Below, piece after piece: positions 55,884-64,000 of a DNA stretch of 64,000 bases. A program made the position numbers and the translations under genes. The stretch is from Ruminococcus flavefaciens (GTDB lineage Bacteria > Bacillota > Clostridia > Oscillospirales > Ruminococcaceae), in contig DBYI01000085.1 in the NCBI GenBank assembly GCA_002310115.1, forward strand, positions 1 through 64,000. The letters are read 5' to 3'. Every line of letters begins with the position of its first letter. Within the stretch, counting starts at the first letter, position 1. The notes below the pieces were generated by a model that was not told the DNA's origin, searched no databases, and worked only from the letters and a program-made list of their open reading frames with translations.

Positions 55884-56576
55884 TCATTTACCTTTAAACT
55901 TATTTCTTATCATATTGGCATTTTCGGCCGACAATCCGATATATTCAAAGTATCTTTCCGAACTATCGAAGCGTTCCTTAAACAGATCTATAAAACCGTT
56001 TATGCTCTTTTCATTGGCAAGGACTATATTCCTGTCAACTTCTGGATGAGCCGCAAGAAACGTTTCAAGTCTTTTATGGTTGTACTCACGACTGATGACA
56101 TAATCCCTGACTATTTCTTCTCTGTCAACTCCGCAAGACATAAGTATTATTGCACTCACAACTCCCGTTCGGTCTTTACCTGCCGTACAGTGGAAAATAA
56201 CACCATTCTCTGCTTCTGAAATGACTTTCATCACTTTTGGCATTTTTTCAGCAACTGCTATGGCAAGGTATGACTGCGGTACAGCTTCAAGACTTTCAGG
56301 AACTCCGCTACCTTCAGTTATCTGAAAGTGATAATACTCAAACTCATCCATATCAGCCAGAGCATTAGGAGTCCTCTTTCTTTCTGCATCTGTCCTCATA
56401 TCTATTACAGTTGTAATATGAGCAGAAAGAAGTCGCTTAATGTCTGTATCAGAAGGATTTTCAGGAACATCGCTTCTCCAGTAAACGTTATTTTTCGTAA
56501 TAAAACCGTCAGAAGTTACGATTCCTCCAAGCTCCCGAGTGTTGTTTGAACATGAAAGCAGACTTTTATATGTCAT
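55884..56576 (-). CDS. Tyrosine-protein phosphatase (Y_phosphatase3 type)
   Basis: A 230-residue cysteine phosphatase with the active-site P-loop FHCTAGKDRTGVVSA (Cys near 119, Arg in KDRTG) and NTRELGGIVTSDG near the N-terminus, as in the lipid/tyrosine phosphatase family LipA/MptpB. Its start overlaps hisH by 4 nt, so it is translated with the his genes. It could be a histidinol-phosphate phosphatase (the operon lacks an obvious hisN/hisK), but the fold and motif are of protein-tyrosine or phosphoinositide phosphatases; that suggestion is speculative. Confidence 0.87.
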   Translation of the reverse strand: MTYKSLLSCSNNTRELGGIVTSDGFITKNNVYWRSDVPENPSDTDIKRLLSAHITTVIDMRTDAERKRTPNALADMDEFEYYHFQITEGSGVPESLEAVPQSYLAIAVAEKMPKVMKVISEAENGVIFHCTAGKDRTGVVSAIILMSCGVDREEIVRDYVISREYNHKRLETFLAAHPEVDRNIVLANEKSINGFIDLFKERFDSSERYFEYIGLSAENANMIRNKFKGK

Positions 56577-57175
56577 ATAAGATTGCCAAAACTTCGAAGT
56601 ATCTTAAGTCCGGTTTCACCGCTCTTTTCGGGGTGGAACTGCGCTCCGTAAACGTATTTCCCATCGTAAACAAGTGCAGGAACTCTTCCACCATACTCAA
56701 CGAATGCAGCTATGTCCTTATCAGCACAATGTGCCTTATAGGAATGTACGAAATATACGTACTCGTTATCTCCCACATTTTCAAGAATCGGACAATCATT
56801 AAGCTTTTCAAGCTTGTTCCAGCCCATATGGGGTATTATTAACTCGGGTTCTTCCATTTTACGAACACTACCACCGATAAGCCCTAGGCCATCACACTCC
56901 TCGAACTCGTAGCCTTTATCAAATATGAGCTGCATGCCTAGGCATATACCAAGAAAAGGCTTCTTTGAGGCTTCTGCCTTGATAGTATCTACAAGTCCTG
57001 TAGCTTCAAGTTTTTTCATTGCCGCAGGAAATGCACCTACTCCAGGTAGTATAACTGCATCAGCAGACTTCACTGATTCCTTGTCACTAACAAGTTTACT
57101 CTCTAGTCCAAGATAGTCAAGAGCGTTTTTTACGCTGAAAATATTTCCAGCGCCATAGTCGATAATCGCAATCAT
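56573..57175 (-). CDS. hisH: Imidazole glycerol phosphate synthase glutaminase subunit
   Basis: A 200-residue class I glutamine amidotransferase that channels ammonia to HisF. IAIIDYGAGNIFSVKNAL is at the N-terminus, the nucleophile in FLGICLGMQLIF (Cys near 80), and His-Glu in GAQFHPEKSGETG. ATG at 57175 overlaps the hisB stop (TGATG) and has GGAG 7 nt upstream; an in-frame TTG one codon earlier is not needed. Confidence 0.97.
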   Translation of the reverse strand: MIAIIDYGAGNIFSVKNALDYLGLESKLVSDKESVKSADAVILPGVGAFPAAMKKLEATGLVDTIKAEASKKPFLGICLGMQLIFDKGYEFEECDGLGLIGGSVRKMEEPELIIPHMGWNKLEKLNDCPILENVGDNEYVYFVHSYKAHCADKDIAAFVEYGGRVPALVYDGKYVYGAQFHPEKSGETGLKILRSFGNLI

Positions 57176-57756
57176 CAAAGAACTCCTTTCGTGGACAGCG
57201 TCGAACCATCTGCATTCTCAGTAACAGCTGTTTTTAGTGCATGTGCAACAGCCTTGTATACAGCCTCTGCCTTATGGTGGTCATTACTTCCATAGAGAAG
57301 ATTTATGTGAAGCGTCATACCTGAATTAAAAGCAAATGCACGGAAAAACTCCTCAGTCATACAAAGGTCATATTCTCCGCAACTCTGATTGGTAAAATCA
57401 CAATTAAAAACAAGAAAAGGACGATTGCTAAGGTCGAGACTTGCCATTGCAAGGGATTCGTCCATAGGTATATAAGCCGTACCGTAACGTACGATTCCCG
57501 ACTTCGCACCAAGAGCTTGTCCAAGAGCCTGTCCGATTGCAATTCCTGTATCCTCAATAGTATGGTGACAATCAACATAGATATCGCCCTTGACCTTAAC
57601 GCTCATGCTGATACCGCTGTGAACGGAAAGAGCTGTCAGCATATGGTCAAAAAAGCCTATGCCTGTATCGATCTCAGCTTTTCCCTTTTCGTCAAGGGTT
57701 ATACTTACTCTGATCTGTGTTTCTTTTGTAACTCTTTCGATTTCAGCTTTTCGCAT
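57175..57756 (-). CDS. hisB: Imidazoleglycerol-phosphate dehydratase
   Basis: A 193-residue manganese enzyme that dehydrates imidazole glycerol phosphate to imidazole acetol phosphate. The His-rich metal motifs IGFFDHML, DCHHTIEDTGI and SNDHHKAEAVYKA are complete. It is the monofunctional (no phosphatase domain) form usual in Firmicutes. It starts 11 nt after hisC and overlaps hisH by one base. Confidence 0.97.
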   Translation of the reverse strand: MRKAEIERVTKETQIRVSITLDEKGKAEIDTGIGFFDHMLTALSVHSGISMSVKVKGDIYVDCHHTIEDTGIAIGQALGQALGAKSGIVRYGTAYIPMDESLAMASLDLSNRPFLVFNCDFTNQSCGEYDLCMTEEFFRAFAFNSGMTLHINLLYGSNDHHKAEAVYKAVAHALKTAVTENADGSTLSTKGVL

Positions 57757-57767
57757 AATGTACTCCT

Positions 57768-58826
57768 TTATTTTTTAAAATATCCGTCGAGTATTTCGAT
57801 GAAACGCGCGTTTTCCTCAGCACTTCCCGAAGTTACTCTTATAAATCCTTTGAATTTTCTTATCGCTATTGAATTATCAAGCATAAATCTGTATATAGTC
57901 TCAAATTCATCTGTTTTTATAAGTACAAAGTTGGTACAGGTTTCATATACATTTTCAAAGCAGTTATATCTCTCGTTTATTGAAACGATATCCCTGTAAA
58001 GCTGCTTTGTGTTCTTTACAATAATATCGCGACAATCTGCAAGATACTGCTTCTCGGAAAGAATATCTGAAACGATAGTCTGTGCAACCGTATCATTATT
58101 ATATGGAGACTTGGCTGCACGTATAGCATTTGTTATTGTCCTGTTCGCTATTGCAAATCCAAACCTTACAGCAGCAAGACCAATAGCTTTTGAACAAGTC
58201 TTAAGTATTAGCAGATTATCATACTTATCAACATCTGGAAGAAGCGACTGATCCCAGAAATCCATATATGCCTCATCAAGTATAACAAGAACTCCGTCAA
58301 GCGCTTCAATGATCTTTTTTACCGATTCCTTGTCAAGTCCAAGAGAAGTTGGATTGCAGGGATTTGAGAATATCAGTCCTCTTGCCTTGTTTTCCTTGCA
58401 GAAGGTGATGAGCTTTTCAACGTTTATAGTCAGGTCTTCTTCCTTCTGATATGTCTTGACATTTACCTCGTAAAGCTGCGCATAGAACTCATACATCGAG
58501 AAGTCGTGAGATACATTGACTATCGTATCCCCTGCCTCAAAGAAGCAGCCCTCAATAATGCTTATAAGCTCATCCGAGCCGTTACCTGCACTGATAAGCT
58601 CCTCTGGTATGTCGTAAAGCTCTGCAAAAGCCTTTGTAGGAGCTTTGGCAAGACAATCGGGATATCGGTTGAAGTCTATCTGTGAAATACTTTTACTTAT
58701 CTTTTCCTTTAAGCTGTCAGATAAATTGAAACAGCTTTCGTTTGCGTCAAGTCTGATATCATAGTGTCCTGTAATCGGATCATAAGGCACCAGATTTACC
58801 AACTTCTTATTAAGTTTATAACTCAT
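57768..58826 (-). CDS. hisC: Histidinol-phosphate aminotransferase
   Basis: A 352-residue class I/II PLP aminotransferase: LDANESCFNLSDSLKEKI near the N-terminus, FSNPCNPTSLGLDKE, ILDEAYMDFWD (PLP-binding Asp and Tyr) and the Schiff-base Lys in ILKTCSKAIGLAAVRFGF. It converts imidazole acetol phosphate to histidinol phosphate. It lies 63 nt after hisD, the only sizeable gap in the operon, and that gap contains a hairpin (58850-58883). Confidence 0.96.
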   Translation of the reverse strand: MSYKLNKKLVNLVPYDPITGHYDIRLDANESCFNLSDSLKEKISKSISQIDFNRYPDCLAKAPTKAFAELYDIPEELISAGNGSDELISIIEGCFFEAGDTIVNVSHDFSMYEFYAQLYEVNVKTYQKEEDLTINVEKLITFCKENKARGLIFSNPCNPTSLGLDKESVKKIIEALDGVLVILDEAYMDFWDQSLLPDVDKYDNLLILKTCSKAIGLAAVRFGFAIANRTITNAIRAAKSPYNNDTVAQTIVSDILSEKQYLADCRDIIVKNTKQLYRDIVSINERYNCFENVYETCTNFVLIKTDEFETIYRFMLDNSIAIRKFKGFIRVTSGSAEENARFIEILDGYFKK

Positions 58827-58849
58827 AAATTATCCTTTCAAATAAACAC

Positions 58850-58883
58850 CTATAGGGCAGCTGTTTTTCAAGCCGCCCCATAG
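58850..58883 (-). terminator. Hairpin in the hisD-hisC gap (possible attenuating site)
   Basis: On the minus strand a 12-bp stem with two G-T pairs (CTATGGGGCGGC with GCTGCCCTATAG) precedes GTGTTTATTTG. It resembles a weak terminator inside the operon and could reduce read-through to distal his genes, or stabilise processed mRNA ends. Confidence 0.45.
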
Positions 58884-58889
58884 CATGAG

Positions 58890-60176
58890 TCAGTCTTCAA
58901 ATCTTACCTTAATTGCATTTGCGTGAGCTGTAAGTCCCTCACGCTCTGCGATAAGAACAATGTCGTCTTTAGCCTGTCTGAGAGCTTCCTCAGTATAATA
59001 TGTATAAGCTGTCCGCTTTGTGAAGCTTGCTACACCAAGAGGCGAGAAGAAACGTGCCGTACCGCTTGTAGGCAGAACGTGGTTAGGTCCTGCATAGTAG
59101 TCACCGAGGGGCTCGGAAGCATAGTTACCAAGGAATATTGAGCCTGCGTTATCTAGACTTCCGAGAAGCTCAAATGGATTTTCCATCAGCACTTCAAGGT
59201 GCTCAGGAGCTATCTCGTTTGCAAGCTCTACACACTTTTCGCGGCTGTCAGCAATGATAATAGCACCGTAATCCTCAAGAGACTTCGTAATGATATCCTT
59301 TCTTGAAAGATATTCCTTCTGTCTCTCTATTTCCTTAATAGTGCCATCTGCAAGTTTTTCACTTGTAGTCACCATAATTGCAGAAGCAAGCACGTCATGC
59401 TCCGCCTGTGACATAAGATCGGCAGCTGCAAACTTCGGATCTGCGGTATCGTCAGCTATAACAAGTATCTCACTTGGTCCTGCTATCATGTCAATGTCAA
59501 CAACACCGTAAAGAAGCTTCTTAGCAGTAGCTACATAGATATTTCCTGGGCCGACAATCTTGTCACACTTCGGAATTTCATCAGTTCCATACGCAAGAGC
59601 GGCGATAGCCTGTGCTCCGCCTGAGAGGAACACTCTGTCAACTCCGCAGATAGCAGCAGCCACAAGAATATCTTTGTTCGGAGTACCATCCTTTAGAGGC
59701 GGAGTTACCATGATAATCTCATCAACACCTGCTATCTTTGCAGGAATAGCATTCATGAGTACGCTTGACGGATATGCAGCTGTACCGCCAGGAACATAAA
59801 GGCCTACCCTGTGCAATCCACGTATACGCTGACCCATTATTACCCCATTCTTCTTAGGAGAAATAAAGCTCTGTTCTACTTGTCGGTTGTGAAAATCTGC
59901 AATATTTTCCTGTGCATTGAGAAGTGCATCAACGAATTCCTGATCTGCCTCAGTGAGAGCGTCATTGATAACCTCACGAGGTACTTCATAATACTTTGGT
60001 AGATTACCATCAAATTTCAGTGTATAATTCTTAACGGCTTCATCCCCGTTATTCTTGACATTTTCTATAATCTCGGAAACAACTTCAGTAACCTTTTTAT
60101 TGGTCTCACCACTTCTCTTCTTGAGATCATTAAGAAAAGCGACCTCATCGGTTCCGTTGGCAAATATTTTCTTCAT
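58890..60176 (-). CDS. hisD: Histidinol dehydrogenase
   Basis: A 428-residue zinc/NAD enzyme that carries out the last two oxidation steps to histidine. Family segments present are GLYVPGGTAAYPSSVLMNAIPAKIAG, AIAALAYGTDEIPKCDKIVGPGN, AGPSEILVIAD, SQAEHD (zinc ligands) and EHLEV, with SGTARFFSPLGV near the end. The ATG at 60176 overlaps the hisG stop (TGATG). Confidence 0.97.
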   Translation of the reverse strand: MKKIFANGTDEVAFLNDLKKRSGETNKKVTEVVSEIIENVKNNGDEAVKNYTLKFDGNLPKYYEVPREVINDALTEADQEFVDALLNAQENIADFHNRQVEQSFISPKKNGVIMGQRIRGLHRVGLYVPGGTAAYPSSVLMNAIPAKIAGVDEIIMVTPPLKDGTPNKDILVAAAICGVDRVFLSGGAQAIAALAYGTDEIPKCDKIVGPGNIYVATAKKLLYGVVDIDMIAGPSEILVIADDTADPKFAAADLMSQAEHDVLASAIMVTTSEKLADGTIKEIERQKEYLSRKDIITKSLEDYGAIIIADSREKCVELANEIAPEHLEVLMENPFELLGSLDNAGSIFLGNYASEPLGDYYAGPNHVLPTSGTARFFSPLGVASFTKRTAYTYYTEEALRQAKDDIVLIAEREGLTAHANAIKVRFED

Positions 60177-60805
60177 CAAAGATTCTCCTCTATAAGTGTA
60201 ATAAGTCTGTCAATTTCTGAGTGTCTCATTTTCAGACTTACAGTATTAGCGATAAGTCTTGCTGAGATAGGAGCTACGTCCTCGATTACCTCAAGTCCAT
60301 TCTCTCTCAACGTCGTACCTGTTTCAACGATATCAACAATTCCGTCAGCAAGTTCGAGAAGAGGTGCAAGTTCAACAGAACCCTCTATCTTGATTATCTC
60401 TGTATCCATGCCCTTCTTTTCAAAGAAAGCTCTTGCAACATTAGGATACTTTGTAGCGATGGTCTTGATTCCGTATCCGCTGTAGAAGTCGTACCCTTTT
60501 TTTGTTGCAAGTGCAAACTTGCACTTTCCGAAACCAAGGTCAACCAGCTCGTAAAACTTTCCCTTCATCTCCATGATAGTATCCTTGCCAACAACGCCCA
60601 TGTCACATACACCATGTTCAACATAGGTTATAACATCATTGGCTTTTGCAAGAACAACTTCAAGGTTTGCATCAGGTACGGGTAGTATTAGTTTTCTTCC
60701 CTTTTCACGAACAGCTGTGCAGTCAAAGCCGAGCTTTTCAAGAAGATCAACCGTATCCTTTTCAAGTCTGCCCTTTGTAAGGGCTATTCTTATAGGCTTG
60801 TTCAT
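60176..60805 (-). CDS. hisG: ATP phosphoribosyltransferase catalytic subunit (short form)
   Basis: A 209-residue short-form HisG, which needs HisZ for activity and feedback control. IRIALTKGRLEKDTVDLLEKLGF, NDVITYVEHGVCDMGVVGKD and the PRPP loop ADGIVDIVETGTTLRENGL are present. The C-terminal regulatory domain of the long form is absent, consistent with hisZ directly upstream (4-nt overlap). Confidence 0.97.
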   Translation of the reverse strand: MNKPIRIALTKGRLEKDTVDLLEKLGFDCTAVREKGRKLILPVPDANLEVVLAKANDVITYVEHGVCDMGVVGKDTIMEMKGKFYELVDLGFGKCKFALATKKGYDFYSGYGIKTIATKYPNVARAFFEKKGMDTEIIKIEGSVELAPLLELADGIVDIVETGTTLRENGLEVIEDVAPISARLIANTVSLKMRHSEIDRLITLIEENL

Positions 60806-61998
60806 ATGGAGACCTCCTTGCTTTCACCGTCTATTACTACTACCTTTGGTATTTTCTTTTCTATTGCGTACTCACGTACACTTTCAATATCGTCGAAAAG
60901 AGCATTCTCAACAACAAGTCCCTGATCACGAAGATCGCGTGCAGCCTTTATTGCAGCTACTTCACATCCCTCAGCAGCATATACAATAACGTCTGCCTTA
61001 GGCTCAGCTGGAAGTACATCGCTCTTTTCCATTAGCTTTGCAACTGCATTTATATTTACTGCAAAGCCAACAGCAGGAACATCGTATCCGAACTCTGAAA
61101 TCAATTTATCATATCGTCCTCCTGAGAGAACTTCCTCACCATGTCCTTGCAAATATCCCTTTATTATAAGACCAGTGTAGTAATCTGTCTTATTAACAAG
61201 GCCAAGATCTACTGTAATAGTTCCATCTCCGCTGCAAAGCTCAGACGCATCTGCATATATATCTCTCAGCTCATCAAGTATGCGCTTTATGTTCTCATCA
61301 GGCATAAGCTCCTCAGCCTTCTCAAATACTTCTTCACCACCGAAGAGTGCAGGAAGCTTCTTGAGTGCATTGGTAATTGGTGAAGCACCGAAACTGTCAA
61401 GCATATCGTTGAGTGCAGGGAAATTCTTATTCTCGATAAGTTTTCTAATGCTCTCCTTATCTTGTTCAGAAGCTTCAAGCTTGCCGACAAGCTCCTTGAA
61501 AATTCCGATATGTCCGAGTTCGAGAGAAAACTCCATACCAAAAGAATTGAGAGAATCTACAGCAGTAGATATAACTTCAAGGTCGGCAATTTTAAGCTGC
61601 GAGCCGATTAGCTCGATACCTGCCTGTACTACCTCATCACTTCTGCCCTTGAGAGATGGCTCAGTGGTATATACAGCTTGTGCATAACAGAGCTTCAGAG
61701 GAAGATCAGCGTCCCTGAGCCTTGTCGCAACAATTCTTGCTATTGGCATAGTCGTATCTGGACGCATTACAAGAAGTCTTCCCTTACTGTCAGTGAGCTT
61801 ATATAAGTTCTCCTGTGGGAAGTAGCGTGAATTAAGGTTGAATACATCGTAAAATTCAAGTCCGGGCGTAATAGTTTCACTGTATCCGCGGCTTTTGAAA
61901 AGATTCATAAGTGTATTCTCTATATTTCTTCTCATGATACACTCACCGAAGAGTAAATCCTTAGTACCCTCAGGAGTAATAAGATCATAGTTTTTCAT
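60802..61998 (-). CDS. hisZ: ATP phosphoribosyltransferase regulatory subunit
   Basis: A 398-residue HisRS-like paralogue that activates short-form HisG and senses histidine. It keeps the class II core (TPEGTKDLLFGE, VMRPDTTMPIARIVATRL motif 2, SGGRYDKLISEFGYDVPAVGFAVN motif 3-like) but no C-terminal anticodon-binding domain typical of HisRS. The ATG at 61998 is chosen because GAGGAGG lies 7 nt upstream; the ATG six codons earlier overlaps that site. First gene of the his operon. Confidence 0.95.
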   Translation of the reverse strand: MKNYDLITPEGTKDLLFGECIMRRNIENTLMNLFKSRGYSETITPGLEFYDVFNLNSRYFPQENLYKLTDSKGRLLVMRPDTTMPIARIVATRLRDADLPLKLCYAQAVYTTEPSLKGRSDEVVQAGIELIGSQLKIADLEVISTAVDSLNSFGMEFSLELGHIGIFKELVGKLEASEQDKESIRKLIENKNFPALNDMLDSFGASPITNALKKLPALFGGEEVFEKAEELMPDENIKRILDELRDIYADASELCSGDGTITVDLGLVNKTDYYTGLIIKGYLQGHGEEVLSGGRYDKLISEFGYDVPAVGFAVNINAVAKLMEKSDVLPAEPKADVIVYAAEGCEVAAIKAARDLRDQGLVVENALFDDIESVREYAIEKKIPKVVVIDGESKEVSI

Positions 61999-62030
61999 AG
62001 TATACCTCCTCGTCATTTCACTTTAGTCTG

Positions 62031-62056
62031 CTAACATGATAACATGATAACATATT
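62031..62056 (-). promoter_or_regulatory. Direct repeats over the his promoter -10 (candidate operator)
   Basis: On the minus strand ATGTTATC, ATGTTATC, ATGTTAGC are consecutive 8-mers, the first two identical and the third with one change. They cover the -10 box of the his promoter. A repressor-binding role (for example a TrpR-like YerC/HisR protein) is only a hypothesis. Confidence 0.5.
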
Positions 62057-62072
62057 ACTAAAGAAAAGTCAA
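62044..62072 (-). promoter_or_regulatory. Promoter of the his operon
   Basis: On the minus strand TTGACT (62067-62072) and TATCAT (62044-62049) are 17 nt apart, ending 46 nt before the hisZ start. The -35 lies right behind the polC stop. No T-box leader or His-rich leader peptide is visible in the short leader. Confidence 0.68.
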
Positions 62073-62073
62073 G

Positions 62074-64000
62074 TCAAAAGAAAGACATCTGAGTGGATTC
62101 GGGTAAATCACCAAATGCACCTATGTTTTTCAACATATCAATTGTTGTTTTTGACGCACCGCTTTCAGACTGAAACTCCTCAACAGACATGAAGCCACCC
62201 TTCTGAACAGCCTCGTAAATGCCCTTAGCAGCGTTATCTCCGACACCGCTCATAGCAGAAAAAGGTATTCTGAGCTTTCCGTCTTCAACAAGATAATCAG
62301 TAGCGTGAGACTTAAACAGATCTATTGGCAGGAACTCATAGCCTCTTGACATCATCTCATTTGTAATGAGAAGAATATCATATAAAGCGCTGTCCTTGTT
62401 TGTCCTGTCATTACCGAGTGCTTTGATTTCCTCAATTTTTGCGCGCACTGCGCCAATTCCCTTTATGGCAAGCTCTGCATCAAAATCCTCTCCTCTTACG
62501 GAGAAGTAAGTAGCATAATACTCAAGTGGCATATGAAGTTTAAACCAGCCAAGCTTTATTGCTGCAATAACGTAAGCAGCCGCATGAGCTTTCGGGAACA
62601 TATACTTTATTTTAAGACAGCTTTCGATATACCATTCTGGTACGTTATGATCGCGAAGCATTTGTATGATTTCAGGAGTAAATTGCTTTGGTGCTTTACC
62701 CTTACGGGTCCATTCCATTATCTGGAATGCCATTTTAGGCTCTACGCCCTTGTATAAAAGGTAGGTCATAATGGAATCTCGGGTTCCGATAACGTCAGAA
62801 ATAGTACATACACCGTTATCAATAAGATCCTTTGCGTTACCAAGCCACACGTCTGTACCATGGGAAAGTCCGGATATCTGAAGGAAGTCGCTGAACTTTG
62901 TTGGTTTCGCGTCAAGAAGCATCTGTATTGTAAAACCTGTACCCATTTCAGGTATTCCAAGACTTCCTGTCTTGCAATATATGTCCTCTGGAGTCACTCC
63001 TAAAACATCGCAATTTGTACACATACGTATAACATCAGGATCTGAAGTCGGAACATCTTTTATCTTTATTCCTGTTAAGTCTTCTAGATGTTTATATAGG
63101 GTCGGAACTACGTGTCCAAGCTCATCAAGCTTAAGGATTGTATCATGGAGTGAATTGAACGTAAAATGTGTAGTTATAATTTCTGAATCTGCAGTATCAG
63201 CAGGATGCTGAACGGGAGTGAAATCGTAAACATCGTAATCCGATGGAACAACTACCATTCCTCCCGGATGCTGTCCTGTAGTTCTCTTTATCCCCGTACA
63301 GCCTATAGCAAGACGGCTAAGTTCTGCATTATTCAGAGTGATACCATTATCCTCACAGTATTTCTTAACATATCCGTATGCAGTCTTTTCTGCAACAACT
63401 GATATTGTTCCCGCTTTGAACACATTGGACTTTCCGAAAAGCTTTTCAGTATAACGATGTGCCCAGAACTGATATTCATCAGAGAAATTAAGGTCAATAT
63501 CAGGCGCTTTATCTCCGTCAAATCCAAGGAAGGTCTCGAAAGGAATATCGTGACCATCGCGGTTCATATCTTTTCCGCAGTCAGGGCACTTTTTAGGTGG
63601 CAGATCAAATCCAGAGCCATAAACACCATCAAGCAGGAACTCACTGTGTTTACAGTTAGGGCACACATAATGCGGTGGTAATGGATTAACCTCAGATATT
63701 CCCGCCATTGAAGCTACAAAAGATGAGCCTACCGATCCTCTTGAACCAACAAGATACCCGTTCTCAACAGAGTTCCATACAAGCTTCTGAGCTATGATGT
63801 ACAGCACTGAGAAACCATGCTTGATGATAGATGAAAGTTCACGGTCCAGTCTCTTGTCAACAAGTTCAGGAAGCGGATCTCCGTAAATCTCATGAGCCTT
63901 GTCATGAGTTATCTTCACAAGCTCTTCTTCTGCTCCATCGATAGTAGGAGTAAATGTTCCCTTGGGTATTGGTCGTATCATCTCTATCTGATCTGCTATA
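62074..64000 (-). CDS. polC: DNA polymerase III PolC-type alpha subunit (partial, 5' end beyond window)
   Basis: The C-terminal 642 codons or so of the Gram-positive replicative polymerase PolC. The frame is open to the right edge (IADQIEMIRPIPKG precedes the first Met in view), so the start lies outside. Recognisable parts are NGYLVGSRGSVGSSFVASMAGISEVNPLPPHYVCPNC (with the PolC zinc motif, CPNC then CPDC), FLGFDGDKAPDIDLNFSDEYQ (catalytic acidic residues), GCTGIKRTTGQHPGGMVVVP and KIKYMFPKAHAAAYVIAAIKLGWFKLH. It ends 75 nt before the his leader. Confidence 0.96.
   Translation of the reverse strand, partial: IADQIEMIRPIPKGTFTPTIDGAEEELVKITHDKAHEIYGDPLPELVDKRLDRELSSIIKHGFSVLYIIAQKLVWNSVENGYLVGSRGSVGSSFVASMAGISEVNPLPPHYVCPNCKHSEFLLDGVYGSGFDLPPKKCPDCGKDMNRDGHDIPFETFLGFDGDKAPDIDLNFSDEYQFWAHRYTEKLFGKSNVFKAGTISVVAEKTAYGYVKKYCEDNGITLNNAELSRLAIGCTGIKRTTGQHPGGMVVVPSDYDVYDFTPVQHPADTADSEIITTHFTFNSLHDTILKLDELGHVVPTLYKHLEDLTGIKIKDVPTSDPDVIRMCTNCDVLGVTPEDIYCKTGSLGIPEMGTGFTIQMLLDAKPTKFSDFLQISGLSHGTDVWLGNAKDLIDNGVCTISDVIGTRDSIMTYLLYKGVEPKMAFQIMEWTRKGKAPKQFTPEIIQMLRDHNVPEWYIESCLKIKYMFPKAHAAAYVIAAIKLGWFKLHMPLEYYATYFSVRGEDFDAELAIKGIGAVRAKIEEIKALGNDRTNKDSALYDILLITNEMMSRGYEFLPIDLFKSHATDYLVEDGKLRIPFSAMSGVGDNAAKGIYEAVQKGGFMSVEEFQSESGASKTTIDMLKNIGAFGDLPESTQMSFF

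Noticed and set aside
61999..62066. T-box leader for the his operon
   Set aside because: The leader is only about 40 nt after the predicted start and lacks the T-box sequence and specifier hairpin.

Overview
The window looks like a low-G+C, anaerobic, plant-fibre-degrading Firmicute of the genus Ruminococcus or a close relative. The signs are two secreted proteins with type I dockerin pairs and Thr-rich linkers (a GH11 xylanase and a BspA-like leucine-rich-repeat protein), a PolC-type replicative polymerase, MurT/GatD, a Spo0A-like regulator, an HrcA/CIRCE site and a BirA-type biotin operator. No tool was run; every call comes from reading the sequence and translations.

Layout. (1) 1-550: a CIRCE-controlled promoter firing leftwards out of the window, then a small decayed ORF. 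(2) About 350-21,540: an accessory region ending at the 3' end of tRNA-Ser(GGA). It is punctuated by a recurrent intergenic module: a near-identical terminator hairpin, a decayed 'TTCGTGTG' tail and, in several copies, a fragment of the tRNA-Ser 3' end. Between the modules lie four cargo blocks: bioY-bioB-bioD-bioA (biotin uptake and late synthesis); a xylanase-rhodanese fusion with a YbaK deacylase and a carbon-nitrogen hydrolase; an ArsR / C_GCAxxG_C_C / ArsP-like permease / thioredoxin-like metalloid block with a possible arsC stub; and a patchwork of small-molecule enzymes and regulators, several broken (two genes each with one Trp-to-stop change, one truncated acetyltransferase). I read this as serial accretion of small islands at one tRNA gene. 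No intact integrase remains. (3) 21.5-37 kb: tRNA-Leu and tRNA-Ser, a Spo0A-like regulator with an altered phosphorylation site, a probable unannotated small RNA, a K+ channel-dgt-sfsA cluster, an AraC regulator divergent from a MATE pump, an ECF sigma/anti-sigma-like pair, two CobW-family GTPases (one His-rich), an EF-G-like GTPase and a SpoVB-like flippase. (4) 37-50 kb: the leucine-rich-repeat dockerin protein, an XRE/zinc-ribbon regulator, murT-gatD, and a 1,923-residue transglutaminase-like/DUF4011/SF1-helicase/nuclease/DUF3320 protein. (5) 50-64 kb: a beta-helix transferase, a membrane-anchored SGNH hydrolase, a complete histidine operon (hisZ-G-D-C-B-H-A-F-I-E) interleaved with four unrelated genes, and the 3' part of polC, which runs off the right edge.

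How genes work together. The bio block is a BirA-type regulon. The ars block is headed by its own repressor. The two CobW GTPases suggest zinc handling. The his genes form one long leftward operon coupled by 1-4 nt overlaps. The items most worth a second look are the secreted xylanase-dockerin-rhodanese fusion, the stacked tRNA-Ser scars, the small RNA near 22.8 kb, the transglutaminase-GNAT-methyltransferase triple fusion, and the giant helicase with an N-terminal transglutaminase-like domain and an altered nuclease motif.
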